A stretch of 64,000 nt of DNA from Hyphomicrobiales bacterium (GTDB taxonomy: Bacteria; Pseudomonadota; Alphaproteobacteria; Rhizobiales; Rhizobiaceae). A program made the position numbers and the translations under genes. Every line of letters starts with the position of its first letter. Position 1 is the first letter of the stretch. The stretch covers positions 269,997-333,996 of the forward strand of contig UEIJ01000005.1 of NCBI GenBank assembly GCA_900470195.1. Direction: 5' to 3'. Shown here in pieces: positions 1 through 8,382 of the stretch. The notes under the pieces were generated by a model. It was not told the origin of the DNA and ran no database searches. It saw nothing but the letters and a program-made list of their open reading frames with translations.

Positions 1-2617
1 AAGGCTTTTCGGCCCGCACATCGACAATATGATCGACCGCCGCCTCGCCCACGCCCTTGATGGCGGCGAGCGAATAGAAAATCTGCTTCTCGCCCACTTC
101 AAACGGACGGAACGACGTCATCACCGATGGCGGCACGACCTCGATGCCCAGGCGGTTCGCCTCACGGCGGAAATCGTTGAGCTTGTCTGTATTCGACATA
201 TCGTAGGTCATCGACGCGGCCAGAAACTCGACCGGGTAATGCGCCTTCATATAGGCCGTCTGGTACGATACGATGGCATAGGCGGCGGCGTGCGACTTGT
301 TGAAGCCGTAGTCGGCGAACTTGGCCAAGAGGTCGAAGATCATGTTAGCCTGTGCCTTGTCGACACCGCCTTCGATCGCGCCATCCACGAAACGGACGCG
401 CTGCTTGTCCATTTCCTCGCGGATCTTCTTGCCCATGGCGCGGCGCAAAAGGTCAGCTTCACCGAGCGAGTAGCCCGAAAGCACCTGCGCGATCTGCATC
501 ACCTGTTCCTGATAGACGATAACGCCCTGCGTTTCCTTGATCAGGTGATCGATCTTCGGGTGAATGGAGGCGATCTCCTCCTCGCCGTTCTTGCGCGCAT
601 TATAGGTCGGGATGTTCTCCATCGGACCGGGACGATAAAGCGCCACAAGCGCAATAATGTCCTCGATCCGGTCCGGGCGCATGCCGAGCAGCGCCTTTCG
701 CATGCCGGCACTTTCAACCTGGAACACGCCGACCGTTTCGCCGCGCGACAGCATTTCATAGGTGAGCGGATCGTCGAGCGGCACATGCGACAGATCGATC
801 TCGATGCCCTTGCGCGCCACCAGCTTGACCGCCGTTTCCAGAACCGTCAGCGTCTTGAGACCAAGGAAGTCGAACTTGACCAGCCCCGCCTGCTCGACCC
901 ATTTCATGTTGAACTGGGTGACCGGCATATCCGAACGCGGATCGCGATACATGGGCACCAGTTCGGACAGCGGACGATCACCGATCACGATACCGGCGGC
1001 GTGGGTCGAGGCGTGGCGGTAAAGCCCCTCAAGCTTGAGCGCCATGTCGAGCAGCCGCCCGACGACCGGCTCCTTCTCACGCTCTTCATTGATCTTCGGC
1101 TCGGTCTCGATGGCCTGTGCCAGCGATACGGGATTGGCCGGGTTCTGCGGCACCAGCTTGCAGAGACGATCAACCTGACCGTAAGGCATTTCCAGAACGC
1201 GCCCCACGTCGCGCAGCACGGCGCGGGCTTGCAAGGTTCCGAAAGTGATGATCTGCGCAACCTGATCGCGCCCGTATTTTTCCTGCACATAGCGGATCAC
1301 CTCTTCACGGCGATCCTGACAGAAATCGATATCGAAGTCGGGCATCGAAACGCGATCCGGATTGAGGAAGCGTTCGAAAAGCAGCGAGAAGCGCAGCGGA
1401 TCGACATCGGTAATCGTCAGTGCATAGGCGACGAGCGAACCGGCACCGGAACCACGGCCCGGCCCGACCGGAATGCCATGGGCCTTCGCCCATTTGATGA
1501 AGTCGGCAACGATCAGGAAGTAGCCGGGGAACTTCATGCGAGTGATGATGCCGATCTCGTATTCAAGACGCTCGGCATATTGTTCTGCCGTATAGCCTTC
1601 CGCGAGACCCGCCGTTTCCAGGCGCATCTTCAGGCCCTCGCGCGCCTGCCGCGCCAGCTCGTCGGCCTCTGCCTGAAGAGCGGCTTCCTGGTCGTCCGAT
1701 TCACCTGTGAAACGCGGCAGGATCGGCTTGCGCGTCTGCGTGTACCAGCTGCAGCGCTGCGCAATCTCGACCGTGTTTTCGAGCGCCTCCGGCAGATCGG
1801 AAAAAAGCGCCGCCATTTCTGCGCGGCTTTTCAGGTGATGATCCGGTGTCAGGCGGCGGCGATCATCGTTGGAAAGAACCTGCCCGTCCGCAATGGCGAG
1901 AAGCGCATCGTGCGCCTCGAAATCCTCTGCCTTGAGAAAGAAAGCTTCATTGGTGGCCACCAGAGGCAAATCCATCTCATAGGCAAGCGCGACAGTTTTT
2001 GCTTCCAACGCACGGTCAAAGCCCGCGAAGCGTTGCAACTCGACATAAAGCCGGTCGCCAAAAACCTCCCCCAGAAAGGCAAGCCGCGAATGGGCCCTGT
2101 CCGGCCTGTCAGCGGAAAAGGACCGGCCAATGGGGCCAAGCGGTCCTCCCGTCAGAACGATCACATCCTTTGACAAGGCGGGAAGCCAGTCCGCCGCTAT
2201 GTGCACCGGGTCGCCCGCCGGTGTGTCCAGATATGCGCGACTGACAAGCCGCACGATATTCGCATAGCCCTCCTCCGTTGCCGCAAGCAGCACGATGGGG
2301 GCAAGATCGAGCGCAAGCCTGCGATTGGCGCTGCGCCCGTTATCGTTATGGTCGCCGAAGGCGATGTCGAGCTGGCACCCGATAATCGGCTGCAAACCGT
2401 CCTTCGATGCCTTCTGTGCGAATTCCAGCGCACCGAACAGATTGTTGGTGTCCGTGACCGCGATAGCCGGCGCCTCGTCGGCAATCGCCTGTTTGATGAT
2501 CTTGCCGAGCGGCAATGCGCCTTCCAGCAAGGAATAGGCCGAGTGTACGCGCAGATGCACGAAACGTGGCGTCAAAGCACCGTCATTTGCTGCATTGCCT
2601 GCTGCTGCATCACTCAT
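1..2617 (-). CDS. dnaE: DNA polymerase III alpha subunit, N-terminal 872 codons (cut by window edge)
   Basis: Catalytic subunit of the replicative polymerase. The reading frame begins MSDAAAGN, enters a PHP domain ([13 protein letters not shown] at about residues 20-32) and carries the polymerase acidic motif PDFDIDF near residue 425, followed by the bacterial C-family fingers segment ([19 protein letters not shown]). It is open to base 1, so the last quarter or so, including the OB-fold and tau-binding tail, lies outside the window. Two in-frame ATGs lie upstream (at 2635 and further up), but 2617 gives the usual family start; no strong ribosome site settles it. Length, the PHP domain and the absence of any imuA/imuB neighbours fit replicative DnaE1 rather than error-prone DnaE2. 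Confidence 0.96.
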   Translation of the reverse strand, partial: MSDAAAGNAANDGALTPRFVHLRVHSAYSLLEGALPLGKIIKQAIADEAPAIAVTDTNNLFGALEFAQKASKDGLQPIIGCQLDIAFGDHNDNGRSANRRLALDLAPIVLLAATEEGYANIVRLVSRAYLDTPAGDPVHIAADWLPALSKDVIVLTGGPLGPIGRSFSADRPDRAHSRLAFLGEVFGDRLYVELQRFAGFDRALEAKTVALAYEMDLPLVATNEAFFLKAEDFEAHDALLAIADGQVLSNDDRRRLTPDHHLKSRAEMAALFSDLPEALENTVEIAQRCSWYTQTRKPILPRFTGESDDQEAALQAEADELARQAREGLKMRLETAGLAEGYTAEQYAERLEYEIGIITRMKFPGYFLIVADFIKWAKAHGIPVGPGRGSGAGSLVAYALTITDVDPLRFSLLFERFLNPDRVSMPDFDIDFCQDRREEVIRYVQEKYGRDQVAQIITFGTLQARAVLRDVGRVLEMPYGQVDRLCKLVPQNPANPVSLAQAIETEPKINEEREKEPVVGRLLDMALKLEGLYRHASTHAAGIVIGDRPLSELVPMYRDPRSDMPVTQFNMKWVEQAGLVKFDFLGLKTLTVLETAVKLVARKGIEIDLSHVPLDDPLTYEMLSRGETVGVFQVESAGMRKALLGMRPDRIEDIIALVALYRPGPMENIPTYNARKNGEEEIASIHPKIDHLIKETQGVIVYQEQVMQIAQVLSGYSLGEADLLRRAMGKKIREEMDKQRVRFVDGAIEGGVDKAQANMIFDLLAKFADYGFNKSHAAAYAIVSYQTAYMKAHYPVEFLAASMTYDMSNTDKLNDFRREANRLGIEVVPPSVMTSFRPFEVGEKQIFYSLAAIKGVGEAAVDHIVDVRAEKP

Positions 2618-2840
2618 TCCGTCGACCCCGATCATCTGCTGAACCGCACGGATGGACATACATCCGATACGGATAACCGCCTATAGCAATTGCATCGATG
2701 GCGAAACTCGTTCGTCGTCCATCAAGGCTGGCGGCTGGCGACTCTGTCGCCTGAAAGCATCAGTTTCGGGGAATGATGTGGCGATGTCCAGTAAGACTAT
2801 CGCCGCCTTGGCGCGGGTTCACAGGAACCCGCTATTTCCT

Positions 2841-2927
2841 TCAAATCGCACTCACCCAGATGGCGAAAGTTGCAATGAACAGGCTTACCGAAATGAAAGA
2901 CAGAACGTCGTGGACGAGATCGGTCAT
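2841..2927 (-). CDS. 28-residue single-span membrane peptide under a LexA box (SidA-like candidate)
   Basis: An ATG preceded by AGAGGAG with correct spacing opens 28 codons ending in TGA. The peptide starts MTDLVHDVLSF and is then almost entirely hydrophobic (ISVSLFIATFAIWVSAI), so it should be one inner-membrane helix with a short charged N-terminus. A GTTC-N7-GTTC site, the alphaproteobacterial LexA operator, lies 39 bp upstream of the start, with TTGACT just beyond it. Caulobacter SidA is a 29-residue SOS-induced inner-membrane inhibitor of division, so size, topology and control match; primary sequence homology was not tested. The gene lies between dnaE and lolD, both on the same strand. 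That it is translated is likely; the division-inhibitor role is inference. Confidence 0.72.
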   Translation of the reverse strand: MTDLVHDVLSFISVSLFIATFAIWVSAI

Positions 2928-2965
2928 GTTGGAAACTCCTCTGTGTTCACGTATGTTTATTTTTT

Positions 2966-2980
2966 GTTCTATTTTTGTTC
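2966..2980. promoter_or_regulatory. LexA (SOS) box GTTC-N7-GTTC
   Basis: The sequence reads GTTCTATTTTTGTTC, an exact match to the direct-repeat SOS operator known for Alphaproteobacteria. On the minus strand a TTGACT -35-like hexamer sits at 2989-2984, so bound LexA would cover the promoter of the 28-codon gene starting at 2927. Confidence 0.75.
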
Positions 2981-3128
2981 CAAAGTCAACACCCGTTCTG
3001 CAACGGCATTCATTTTAGGGTTTACGAATAGTGAATACACAACCGCAGGCAGGAGCGGCGGGAGAAAGGGGTGCCGGTCGCCTCATAAGGCGACGCTGCG
3101 GGGCCAGGCCGGGAGCGCCGGTCTGGTG

Positions 3129-3514
3129 GAGCCGCACCTCGCCCTTCGAGACGCCGCCTGCGGCGATTCCTCAGGATGAGGTGCTGGGCCGCGGCGAGGC
3201 ACCCATATAGAAATGCAATTCAGCGGACCGCATCTCCCCTGAGGACATTCAACCCGGGGCAAATGGGCCAGAGCAAATGGCCGGAGCGCGCTGATAGCGG
3301 AGCCGCACCTCGCCCTTCGAGACGCCGCCTGCGGCGGCTCCTCAGGATGAGGTGCTGGGCCGCGCTGAGGCACCCATATAGAAATGCAATTCAGCGGACC
3401 GCATCTCCCCTGAGTACATTCACCCCAGGGCAAATGGGCCAGAGCGCGCTGATAGCGGAGCCGCACCTCGCCTTTCGAGACGCCGCCTGCGGCGGCTCCT
3501 CAGGATGAGGTGCT
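3129..3514. repeat. Three copies of a 57-bp palindromic intergenic element in a tandem array
   Basis: Copies lie at 3129-3185, 3300-3356 and 3458-3514, each starting GAGCCGCACCTCGCC and ending CTCAGGATGAGGTGCT. The outer arms CACCTC/GAGGTG and the inner arms GCCGCC/GGCGGC make each a stable hairpin; copy 1 has lost part of the inner arm. The roughly 100-bp spacers are also near-identical (both contain CCCATATAGAAATGCAATTC), so the array arose by duplication of a unit about 160-170 bp long. This fits the dispersed palindromes of Rhizobiales intergenic DNA. Open frames across it are low-complexity artefacts. Confidence 0.85.
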
Positions 3515-3531
3515 ACTGGAATCTGGAATAC

Positions 3532-4215
3532 TTACAGGTCGACGACCTTACCGTCCTTCAGCGTCACGCGGCGGTCCATCCGGCCAGCCAGTTCGTGATT
3601 GTGGGTGGCGATCAGGGCCGCAAGCCCGGACTGGCGCACGAGCGCTTCCAGAGCACCAAAGACATAAGACGACGTCGTCGGGTCAAGGTTGCCGGTCGGC
3701 TCGTCCGCCAGAAGAACGAGCGGCGCATTGGCGACGGCGCGGGCGATGGCGACACGCTGCTGTTCGCCGCCGGAAAGCTCCGAGGGGCGATGCGAGGCGC
3801 GTTTGCCGATCTTCATATATTCCAGAAGCTGCTGCGCGCGTTCCGCCGCCTGCTTCCTGGACAGTCCGCGGATCATCTGCGGCATCATCACATTCTCCAG
3901 CGCGGAAAATTCCGGCAGGAGGTGATGGAACTGATAGACGAAGCCGATGTCGTTGCGGCGCACCGCCGTGCGCGCATCATCGGAGAGCTTGCTGCAGGAA
4001 CGGCCGTCCAGCATTACATCGCCCGCATCGGGGCGCTCCAGAAGGCCAGCCGTGTGCAGCAATGTCGATTTACCCGCTCCCGAGGGCGCCACGAGCGCAA
4101 CCATTTCGCCGCGGCGCAGCGTGAAATCGGCATCCTTTAGGATAACCAGTTCGCGGTCGACTTCCTTATAGGCGCGGCTGACCTTCTCCAGCCGCAGGAT
4201 CACTTCAGCCGCCAT
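3532..4215 (-). CDS. lolD: Lipoprotein-releasing ABC transporter ATPase LolD
   Basis: ATPase of the Lol system, which extracts outer-membrane lipoproteins from the inner membrane and passes them to LolA. The 227 residues hold Walker A (APSGAGKST, 43-51), the signature LSGGEQ (147-152), Walker B (VLLADEP, about 167-173) and the H-loop histidine in ATHNH. Length is normal for LolD. Its ATG shares one base with the stop of the permease gene upstream (TAATG), so the two are translationally coupled; proS, the permease and lolD form one unit. The MacB/FtsE-like branch is the alternative, but pairing with a LolC/E permease decides it. Confidence 0.93.
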   Translation of the reverse strand: MAAEVILRLEKVSRAYKEVDRELVILKDADFTLRRGEMVALVAPSGAGKSTLLHTAGLLERPDAGDVMLDGRSCSKLSDDARTAVRRNDIGFVYQFHHLLPEFSALENVMMPQMIRGLSRKQAAERAQQLLEYMKIGKRASHRPSELSGGEQQRVAIARAVANAPLVLLADEPTGNLDPTTSSYVFGALEALVRQSGLAALIATHNHELAGRMDRRVTLKDGKVVDL

Positions 4216-5531
4216 TATTCATACCTCAATGCTTCGACCGGATCGAGCTTGGCAGCACGCCAGGCCGGGAAAATGGTGGCGATGAAAGAAAGCACCAGAG
4301 CCATGACGATGACGGAAATCGTTTCGCCGGGGTCCATCTTGGCCGGAAGCTGGCTCAGGAAATAAAGTTCCGGATTGAAGAGCGTCGTGCCGGAGAGCCA
4401 CGAGAAGAACTCACGGATGCGCTCGACGTTGAGGCAGACGACGACGCCCAGAACCACACCGGCCACGGTGCCGGTGACGCCGATGGCAGCACCCGTCATC
4501 AGGAATATGCGCATCACCGCACCACGGGTTGCCCCCATGGTGCGCAGGATCGCAATGTCATGCCCCTTGTCCTTCACCAGCATGATGAGACCGGAAATGA
4601 TGTTGAGCGCGGCCACCAGCACGATCAGCGTCAGGATCATGAACATGACGTTGCGTTCAACTTCGAGCGCCGAAAAGAATGTATGATTGTTCTGACGCCA
4701 ATCGGTCAGCAAAAGCTGGCGCGCCGCCACTTCTTCCACCGGCGCACGCATCGCATCCACCTTGTCGGGATTATCGACAAAGATTTCAAGCGATTGCACC
4801 TTGCCTTCCTGATTGAAGAAAAGCTGCGCTTCGGACAGCGGCATCATGACAATCGACGCGTCATATTCCGACATGCCGATCTCGAAGATCGCCGTGATCG
4901 GATAGGCTTTCACACGCGGATTGACGCCGAATGGCGTGACGTCGCCGTCCGGCGAGATCACCCGCAGCGTATCGCCGATGGAAAGGCCGAGATTCTGCGC
5001 CATGCGGGTTCCGATGGCGACGCCGCCACTCTGATCGAAGCCCTGCAGCGTGCCCTGGCGGATATTGCCGGAAACGAGCTTGAGCTTGTCGAGGTCTTCC
5101 TCGCGGAGCCCTCTTACCAGCGCGCCCGACCCAGCACCGATATTGCCCTGAACGAGCGCCTGCCCTTCCACGACGGGAACGGCGAACTTGATGCCCGAAA
5201 TACCGTCGATCCGCTTGATGAGATCGGCATAATCATCCAGGGGACGGTCCATAGGCTGCATGATCAGATGGCCGTTAATGCCCAGAATGCGCGTCAGAAG
5301 CTCGGCGCGGAAGCCGTTCATCACCGCCATCACGATGATAAGCGTCGCCACGCCCAGCATGATGCCGGTGAAGGAAAAACCGGCAATGACCGAAATAAAT
5401 GTCTCGCGGCGGCGCGCGCGCAGATATCGCCAGGCGATCATCCGCTCATAGGCCGAGAATGGACCCGACTTGGGCGCTTTTTGCGCTACCTTCGCCTTGT
5501 CCCCGGATTTTGCTGCCGCCGCGTTGCTCAT
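4215..5531 (-). CDS. lolC: Lipoprotein-releasing system permease (LolC/LolE family)
   Basis: Membrane partner of LolD. The 438 residues show a short soluble N-terminus, a first membrane segment (about 45-70), a large periplasmic MacB-type domain, and an FtsX-like C-terminal part with three membrane helices ([16 protein letters not shown] and two more), ending in [18 protein letters not shown], the conserved cytoplasmic tail of this family. Only one permease gene is present, so it may act as a homodimer or pair with a product encoded elsewhere; LolC versus LolE cannot be told from sequence alone. Its start overlaps the proS stop by 4 bp (ATGA). Confidence 0.9.
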   Translation of the reverse strand: MSNAAAAKSGDKAKVAQKAPKSGPFSAYERMIAWRYLRARRRETFISVIAGFSFTGIMLGVATLIIVMAVMNGFRAELLTRILGINGHLIMQPMDRPLDDYADLIKRIDGISGIKFAVPVVEGQALVQGNIGAGSGALVRGLREEDLDKLKLVSGNIRQGTLQGFDQSGGVAIGTRMAQNLGLSIGDTLRVISPDGDVTPFGVNPRVKAYPITAIFEIGMSEYDASIVMMPLSEAQLFFNQEGKVQSLEIFVDNPDKVDAMRAPVEEVAARQLLLTDWRQNNHTFFSALEVERNVMFMILTLIVLVAALNIISGLIMLVKDKGHDIAILRTMGATRGAVMRIFLMTGAAIGVTGTVAGVVLGVVVCLNVERIREFFSWLSGTTLFNPELYFLSQLPAKMDPGETISVIVMALVLSFIATIFPAWRAAKLDPVEALRYE

Positions 5532-6856
5532 GCTTCTGCCGTCAAGAGATTGATTGCGGCTTCAACGCTCAGGTTCTGGCGTTCGCCGGTCTTGCGATCC
5601 TTGATTTCGACTTCCCCGGCGGCAACGCCGCGCGGTCCGACGATCACCTGCGTCGGCAGGCCGATCAGGTCCATCGTAGCGAATTTCGCGCCCGGACGGT
5701 CATCCGTGTCGTCGAGCAGCGGATCGACGCCTGCATTGGTCAGCGCTTCGTAGAGCTTTTCGCTCACCGCGTCGCAGCCTTCGTCGCCCGGCTTCATGTT
5801 GACGATACCGGCACCGAAAGGCGCGATGGCCTTCGGCCAGATGATGCCCGCATCGTCGTGGAAGGCCTCGATGGCGGCCGCGACAAGGCGCGACGGACCG
5901 ATGCCGTAGGAACCCATGGAAACCAGATGTTCCTTGCCGTCCGGGCCCTGCACTTTCGCGCCCATCGGTTCGGAATATTTGGTGCCGAAATGGAAGATGT
6001 GGCCGACTTCGATGCCGCGCGCGGAAACCTGATCTTCAGGCTTGACCTTGGCCCAGTCGGCCTCGTCGTGCATTTCGTCGGTCGCCGCATAAGGCGTCGT
6101 CCAGCGCTGGACGATGTCGGTCAGCTGCGCATCGTTGCGGAAATCGGTGTCCGCGCCCGGCACGGCCAGATCGAGATAGGCCTTGTCGCAGAAAACCTGG
6201 CTTTCGCCGGTTTCGGCCAGAATGATGAATTCGTGGGAAAGATCGCCGCCAATCGGGCCGGTATCGGCGCGCATCGGGATCGCCTGCAGGCCGACGCGGG
6301 CGAAGGTGCGCAGATAAGACACGAACATGCGGTAGTACGCCATTTTCGCGCCCTCATAGTCGAGGTCGAACGAATAGGCGTCCTTCATCAGAAATTCGCG
6401 CGAGCGCATGACGCCGAAACGCGGGCGCACTTCGTCGCGGAACTTCCACTGGATATGGTAGAGGTTGAGCGGCAGGTCCTTGTAGGAACGCACATAGGAG
6501 CGGAAAATGTCGGTGACCATTTCCTCATTGGTCGGGCCGAAGAGCATGTCGCGCTCCTGACGGTCCTGGATGCGCAGCATTTCCTTGCCATAGGCATCGT
6601 AGCGGCCGCTTTCGCGCCACAGGTCGGCAGACTGGATGGTCGGCATCAGGATTTCGTTGGCGCCGGCGCGGTTCTGCTCTTCACGGATGATGTCGCAGAC
6701 CTTGTTCAGCACCTTCAGGCCGATCGGCAACCAGGCATAGATGCCGGCCGACTGTTGACGGATCATGCCCGAACGCAGCATCAGCCTGTGGGAGACGATT
6801 TCCGCCTCCTTGGGGTTTTCCTTCAGAATAGGCAAAAAATACCGCGACAGACGCAT
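5528..6856 (-). CDS. proS: Prolyl-tRNA synthetase, short alphaproteobacterial type
   Basis: Class II synthetase that charges tRNA-Pro in the cytoplasm. The 442 residues start [11 protein letters not shown] and include motif 2 ([19 protein letters not shown]) and motif 3 (SYGIGPSRL), then a C-terminal anticodon-binding domain. The editing insertion domain of the roughly 570-residue E. coli enzyme is absent, which is normal for this clade. An ATG-like codon 12 bp upstream extends the frame, but the site GGTGG lies 5 bp before the chosen ATG. It heads the proS-lolC-lolD unit. Confidence 0.95.
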   Translation of the reverse strand: MRLSRYFLPILKENPKEAEIVSHRLMLRSGMIRQQSAGIYAWLPIGLKVLNKVCDIIREEQNRAGANEILMPTIQSADLWRESGRYDAYGKEMLRIQDRQERDMLFGPTNEEMVTDIFRSYVRSYKDLPLNLYHIQWKFRDEVRPRFGVMRSREFLMKDAYSFDLDYEGAKMAYYRMFVSYLRTFARVGLQAIPMRADTGPIGGDLSHEFIILAETGESQVFCDKAYLDLAVPGADTDFRNDAQLTDIVQRWTTPYAATDEMHDEADWAKVKPEDQVSARGIEVGHIFHFGTKYSEPMGAKVQGPDGKEHLVSMGSYGIGPSRLVAAAIEAFHDDAGIIWPKAIAPFGAGIVNMKPGDEGCDAVSEKLYEALTNAGVDPLLDDTDDRPGAKFATMDLIGLPTQVIVGPRGVAAGEVEIKDRKTGERQNLSVEAAINLLTAEA

Positions 6857-7137
6857 CGTAACCACCAATCAAGAGGGACTGCCTGAGTGCTTCAAGAATC
6901 AGGCAAAAATTAAGCATATTCGTCGGTTTCTTACCGGGTTATACGGCGGTTGGGAACCCGCCCGGAAAAGCTTTCGCGGCAGCGGATTTCCCCATCCACA
7001 GCCATGATCGCCCGCCGAAAGAACTGCCCGCCGCAAACGGGACATCCAGATTCGCATTCAAATTCAATATATTACAGATATATCACGCTCCCTCTCGAAA
7101 ATTTGCGAAAGAATTATGACGCCATAGAAGATTTTTC

Positions 7138-7166
7138 GTGACAAAAGCTGTGCAGTTCGCTATTTT
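7138..7166 (+). promoter_or_regulatory. Possible sigma-70 promoter for the candidate small RNA
   Basis: GTGACA at 7138-7143 is separated by exactly 17 bp from TATTTT at 7161-7166. Both hexamers match the housekeeping consensus at four positions or more. Predicted transcription start is near 7173. Confidence 0.4.
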
Positions 7167-7172
7167 TTTCAG

Positions 7173-7322
7173 CATAAGAGCAACAACGGAATAAAACCGT
7201 TGGTTTCACGCGGTCAAAGTCTTGGGAGGATGGATCCAGGCGCGACTTTCGCAGCCGCCAGTCAAATGGAAACGGATCGAACGCGTATTTGATTAGCAAG
7301 GCGAAAGCCTTGCTTTTTTTTT
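7173..7322 (+). ncRNA. Candidate trans-acting small RNA, about 150 nt
   Basis: This plus-strand segment sits opposite the minus-strand genes on both sides, so it is not a leader or trailer of either. It begins after a promoter-like pair, contains a hairpin CAACGG/CCGTTG (7184-7189 with 7197-7202) and a purine-rich single-stranded stretch with GGGAGGAUGG, and ends in a textbook terminator. A 20-codon frame starting at the ATG inside GGGAGGATGG has no spacing between purines and start, so it is not counted as coding. The RNA family was not recognised. Confidence 0.5.
7296..7322 (+). terminator. Intrinsic terminator, 7-bp stem with GAAA tetraloop and nine T
   Basis: GCAAGGC (7296-7302), loop GAAA, GCCTTGC (7307-7313), then nine T (7314-7322). 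The T tract is only on the plus strand, yet no plus-strand gene lies upstream, which supports a small RNA. Confidence 0.85.
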
Positions 7323-7601
7323 GCACTTGCAGAATGGCCGTGGTCTCCGCAATTCCGCTATTTTATATGCGCGAATAACACATTGATTTTGTGGGATTTA
7401 TCGCAGTGCCCTCTCCACAACCAAGTATTAAATTTCACTTAAGTATAAACTGATTTATTCACAGAACATTGCTTGAGAAGGAGCGCCGCCATCCCAAATG
7501 ACGGCAGGTTGTGCGCTGCCGCAAATTCAATAGGTTACGCCCATCGCCCGGAACCGCCTGCAACCTCAGGTAGATTAATCCACTTTTCTTTATACAAAAA
7601 A

Positions 7602-7628
7602 GAGGCTGCCTAATTTTTAAGCAGCCTC
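7602..7628 (-). terminator. Intrinsic terminator after the DUF1467 gene
   Basis: GAGGCTGC (7602-7609) pairs with GCAGCCTC (7621-7628). Read on the minus strand the stem is followed by TTTTTTGTAT, so it ends the long minus-strand unit that finishes with the DUF1467 gene. Confidence 0.85.
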
Positions 7629-7667
7629 CAAATTCATATCGGAAAGAACCGGCGAGATCGGGTCAGA

Positions 7668-7937
7668 TCAAGTCAGGTCAGGGAAGAAATGCGGAATATC
7701 GTCGAGGCCGAAACCGCTGACCTGCGTCATATAGTAATAGAGCAGGAAGATGATTGTCGCGACGACGGTGGTGCGCAGAAAGGCGCGGCCGATGCGCGGC
7801 TTGGCCGGAGCACTTGCCACCGTACCCAAAGTCACCTCATTTTCTTCGGCCTGCGTGCGCAAGCCCACCGGCAGCAGCGCGAAAAGCGTTGTCCACCAGA
7901 TGATGAAATAAATCGCGATGCCAGAAATCAGCGACAT
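7668..7937 (-). CDS. DUF1467 family small membrane protein
   Basis: An 89-residue protein with two predicted membrane helices (about residues 5-24 and 55-73), a soluble middle and a short tail. The start MSLISGIAIYFIIWW and the LPVGLRTQ segment after the first helix are typical of DUF1467, a family found almost only in Alphaproteobacteria and of unknown function. It follows mce by 2 bp and is the last gene before the terminator at 7602-7628, so it is co-transcribed with mce and rnj. Confidence 0.85.
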   Translation of the reverse strand: MSLISGIAIYFIIWWTTLFALLPVGLRTQAEENEVTLGTVASAPAKPRIGRAFLRTTVVATIIFLLYYYMTQVSGFGLDDIPHFFPDLT

Positions 7938-7939
7938 GA

Positions 7940-8344
7940 TTACACCTCTTCAAGCTCGATCAGTGTACCATTGAAATCCTTGGGATGCAGGAACAGGACC
8001 GGCTTGCCATGCGCGCCGGTCTTCGGCTCGCCATCCCCAAGGATGCGCGCCCCTTCCGCCTTCAGGCGATCGCGCGCGGCAATGATGTCCGCAACCTCAT
8101 AGCACAGATGATGCATGCCGCCGGACGGGTTCTTTTCCAGAAACGCGGCGATGGGCGACCCCTCGCCCAACGGCTCCAGCAATTCGATCTTTGTATTGCC
8201 GACGTCGATGAAAACCACGGTCACGCCATGTTCGGGCAGCGCCTGCGGCTCGGTGACCTTGGCACCGAGCTTGCCGCGATAAAGCGCTGCCGCGGCGTCA
8301 ATATCCGGAACGGCGATTGCCACGTGGTTCAAGCGTTCGAGCAT
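7940..8344 (-). CDS. mce: Methylmalonyl-CoA epimerase
   Basis: Interconverts (2R)- and (2S)-methylmalonyl-CoA, linking propionyl-CoA breakdown to succinyl-CoA. The 134 residues are a VOC/glyoxalase-fold protein beginning MLERLNHVAIAVPD, with metal ligands expected at that first histidine, the MHHLCYEV segment and the ELLEP/LIELEE glutamates. A GTG two codons upstream is possible, but GGGAGG lies 5 bp before the chosen ATG at 8344. It sits between rnj and the DUF1467 gene in a tight unit, an arrangement common in Rhizobiales. Confidence 0.9.
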   Translation of the reverse strand: MLERLNHVAIAVPDIDAAAALYRGKLGAKVTEPQALPEHGVTVVFIDVGNTKIELLEPLGEGSPIAAFLEKNPSGGMHHLCYEVADIIAARDRLKAEGARILGDGEPKTGAHGKPVLFLHPKDFNGTLIELEEV

Positions 8345-8382
8345 CAGCACCTCCCATGCCGGTCATTATGCAATCCGTACGA

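Larger units (their letters stand above)
6857..7601. other. 745-bp AT-rich intergenic stretch holding a candidate small RNA
   Basis: No frame here has a credible ribosome site and protein-like composition. Bases 7138-7322 hold a promoter-like pair, hairpins and a strong intrinsic terminator (separate entries). In 6857-7137 and 7323-7601 I see nothing beyond AT-rich DNA likely to contain the proS promoter. Confidence 0.6.

Noticed and set aside
29..2173. 714-codon open frame on the plus strand
   Set aside because: It is the antisense shadow of dnaE; composition is Arg/His-rich and the minus frame has clear polymerase motifs.
3083..3508. Frames of 110-127 codons across the palindromic array
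   Set aside because: Encoded repeats follow the DNA repeat period on both strands, so they are artefacts of the array.
7231..7293. 20-codon frame inside the candidate small RNA
   Set aside because: The purine run touches the ATG with no spacer, and the peptide has no recognisable property.
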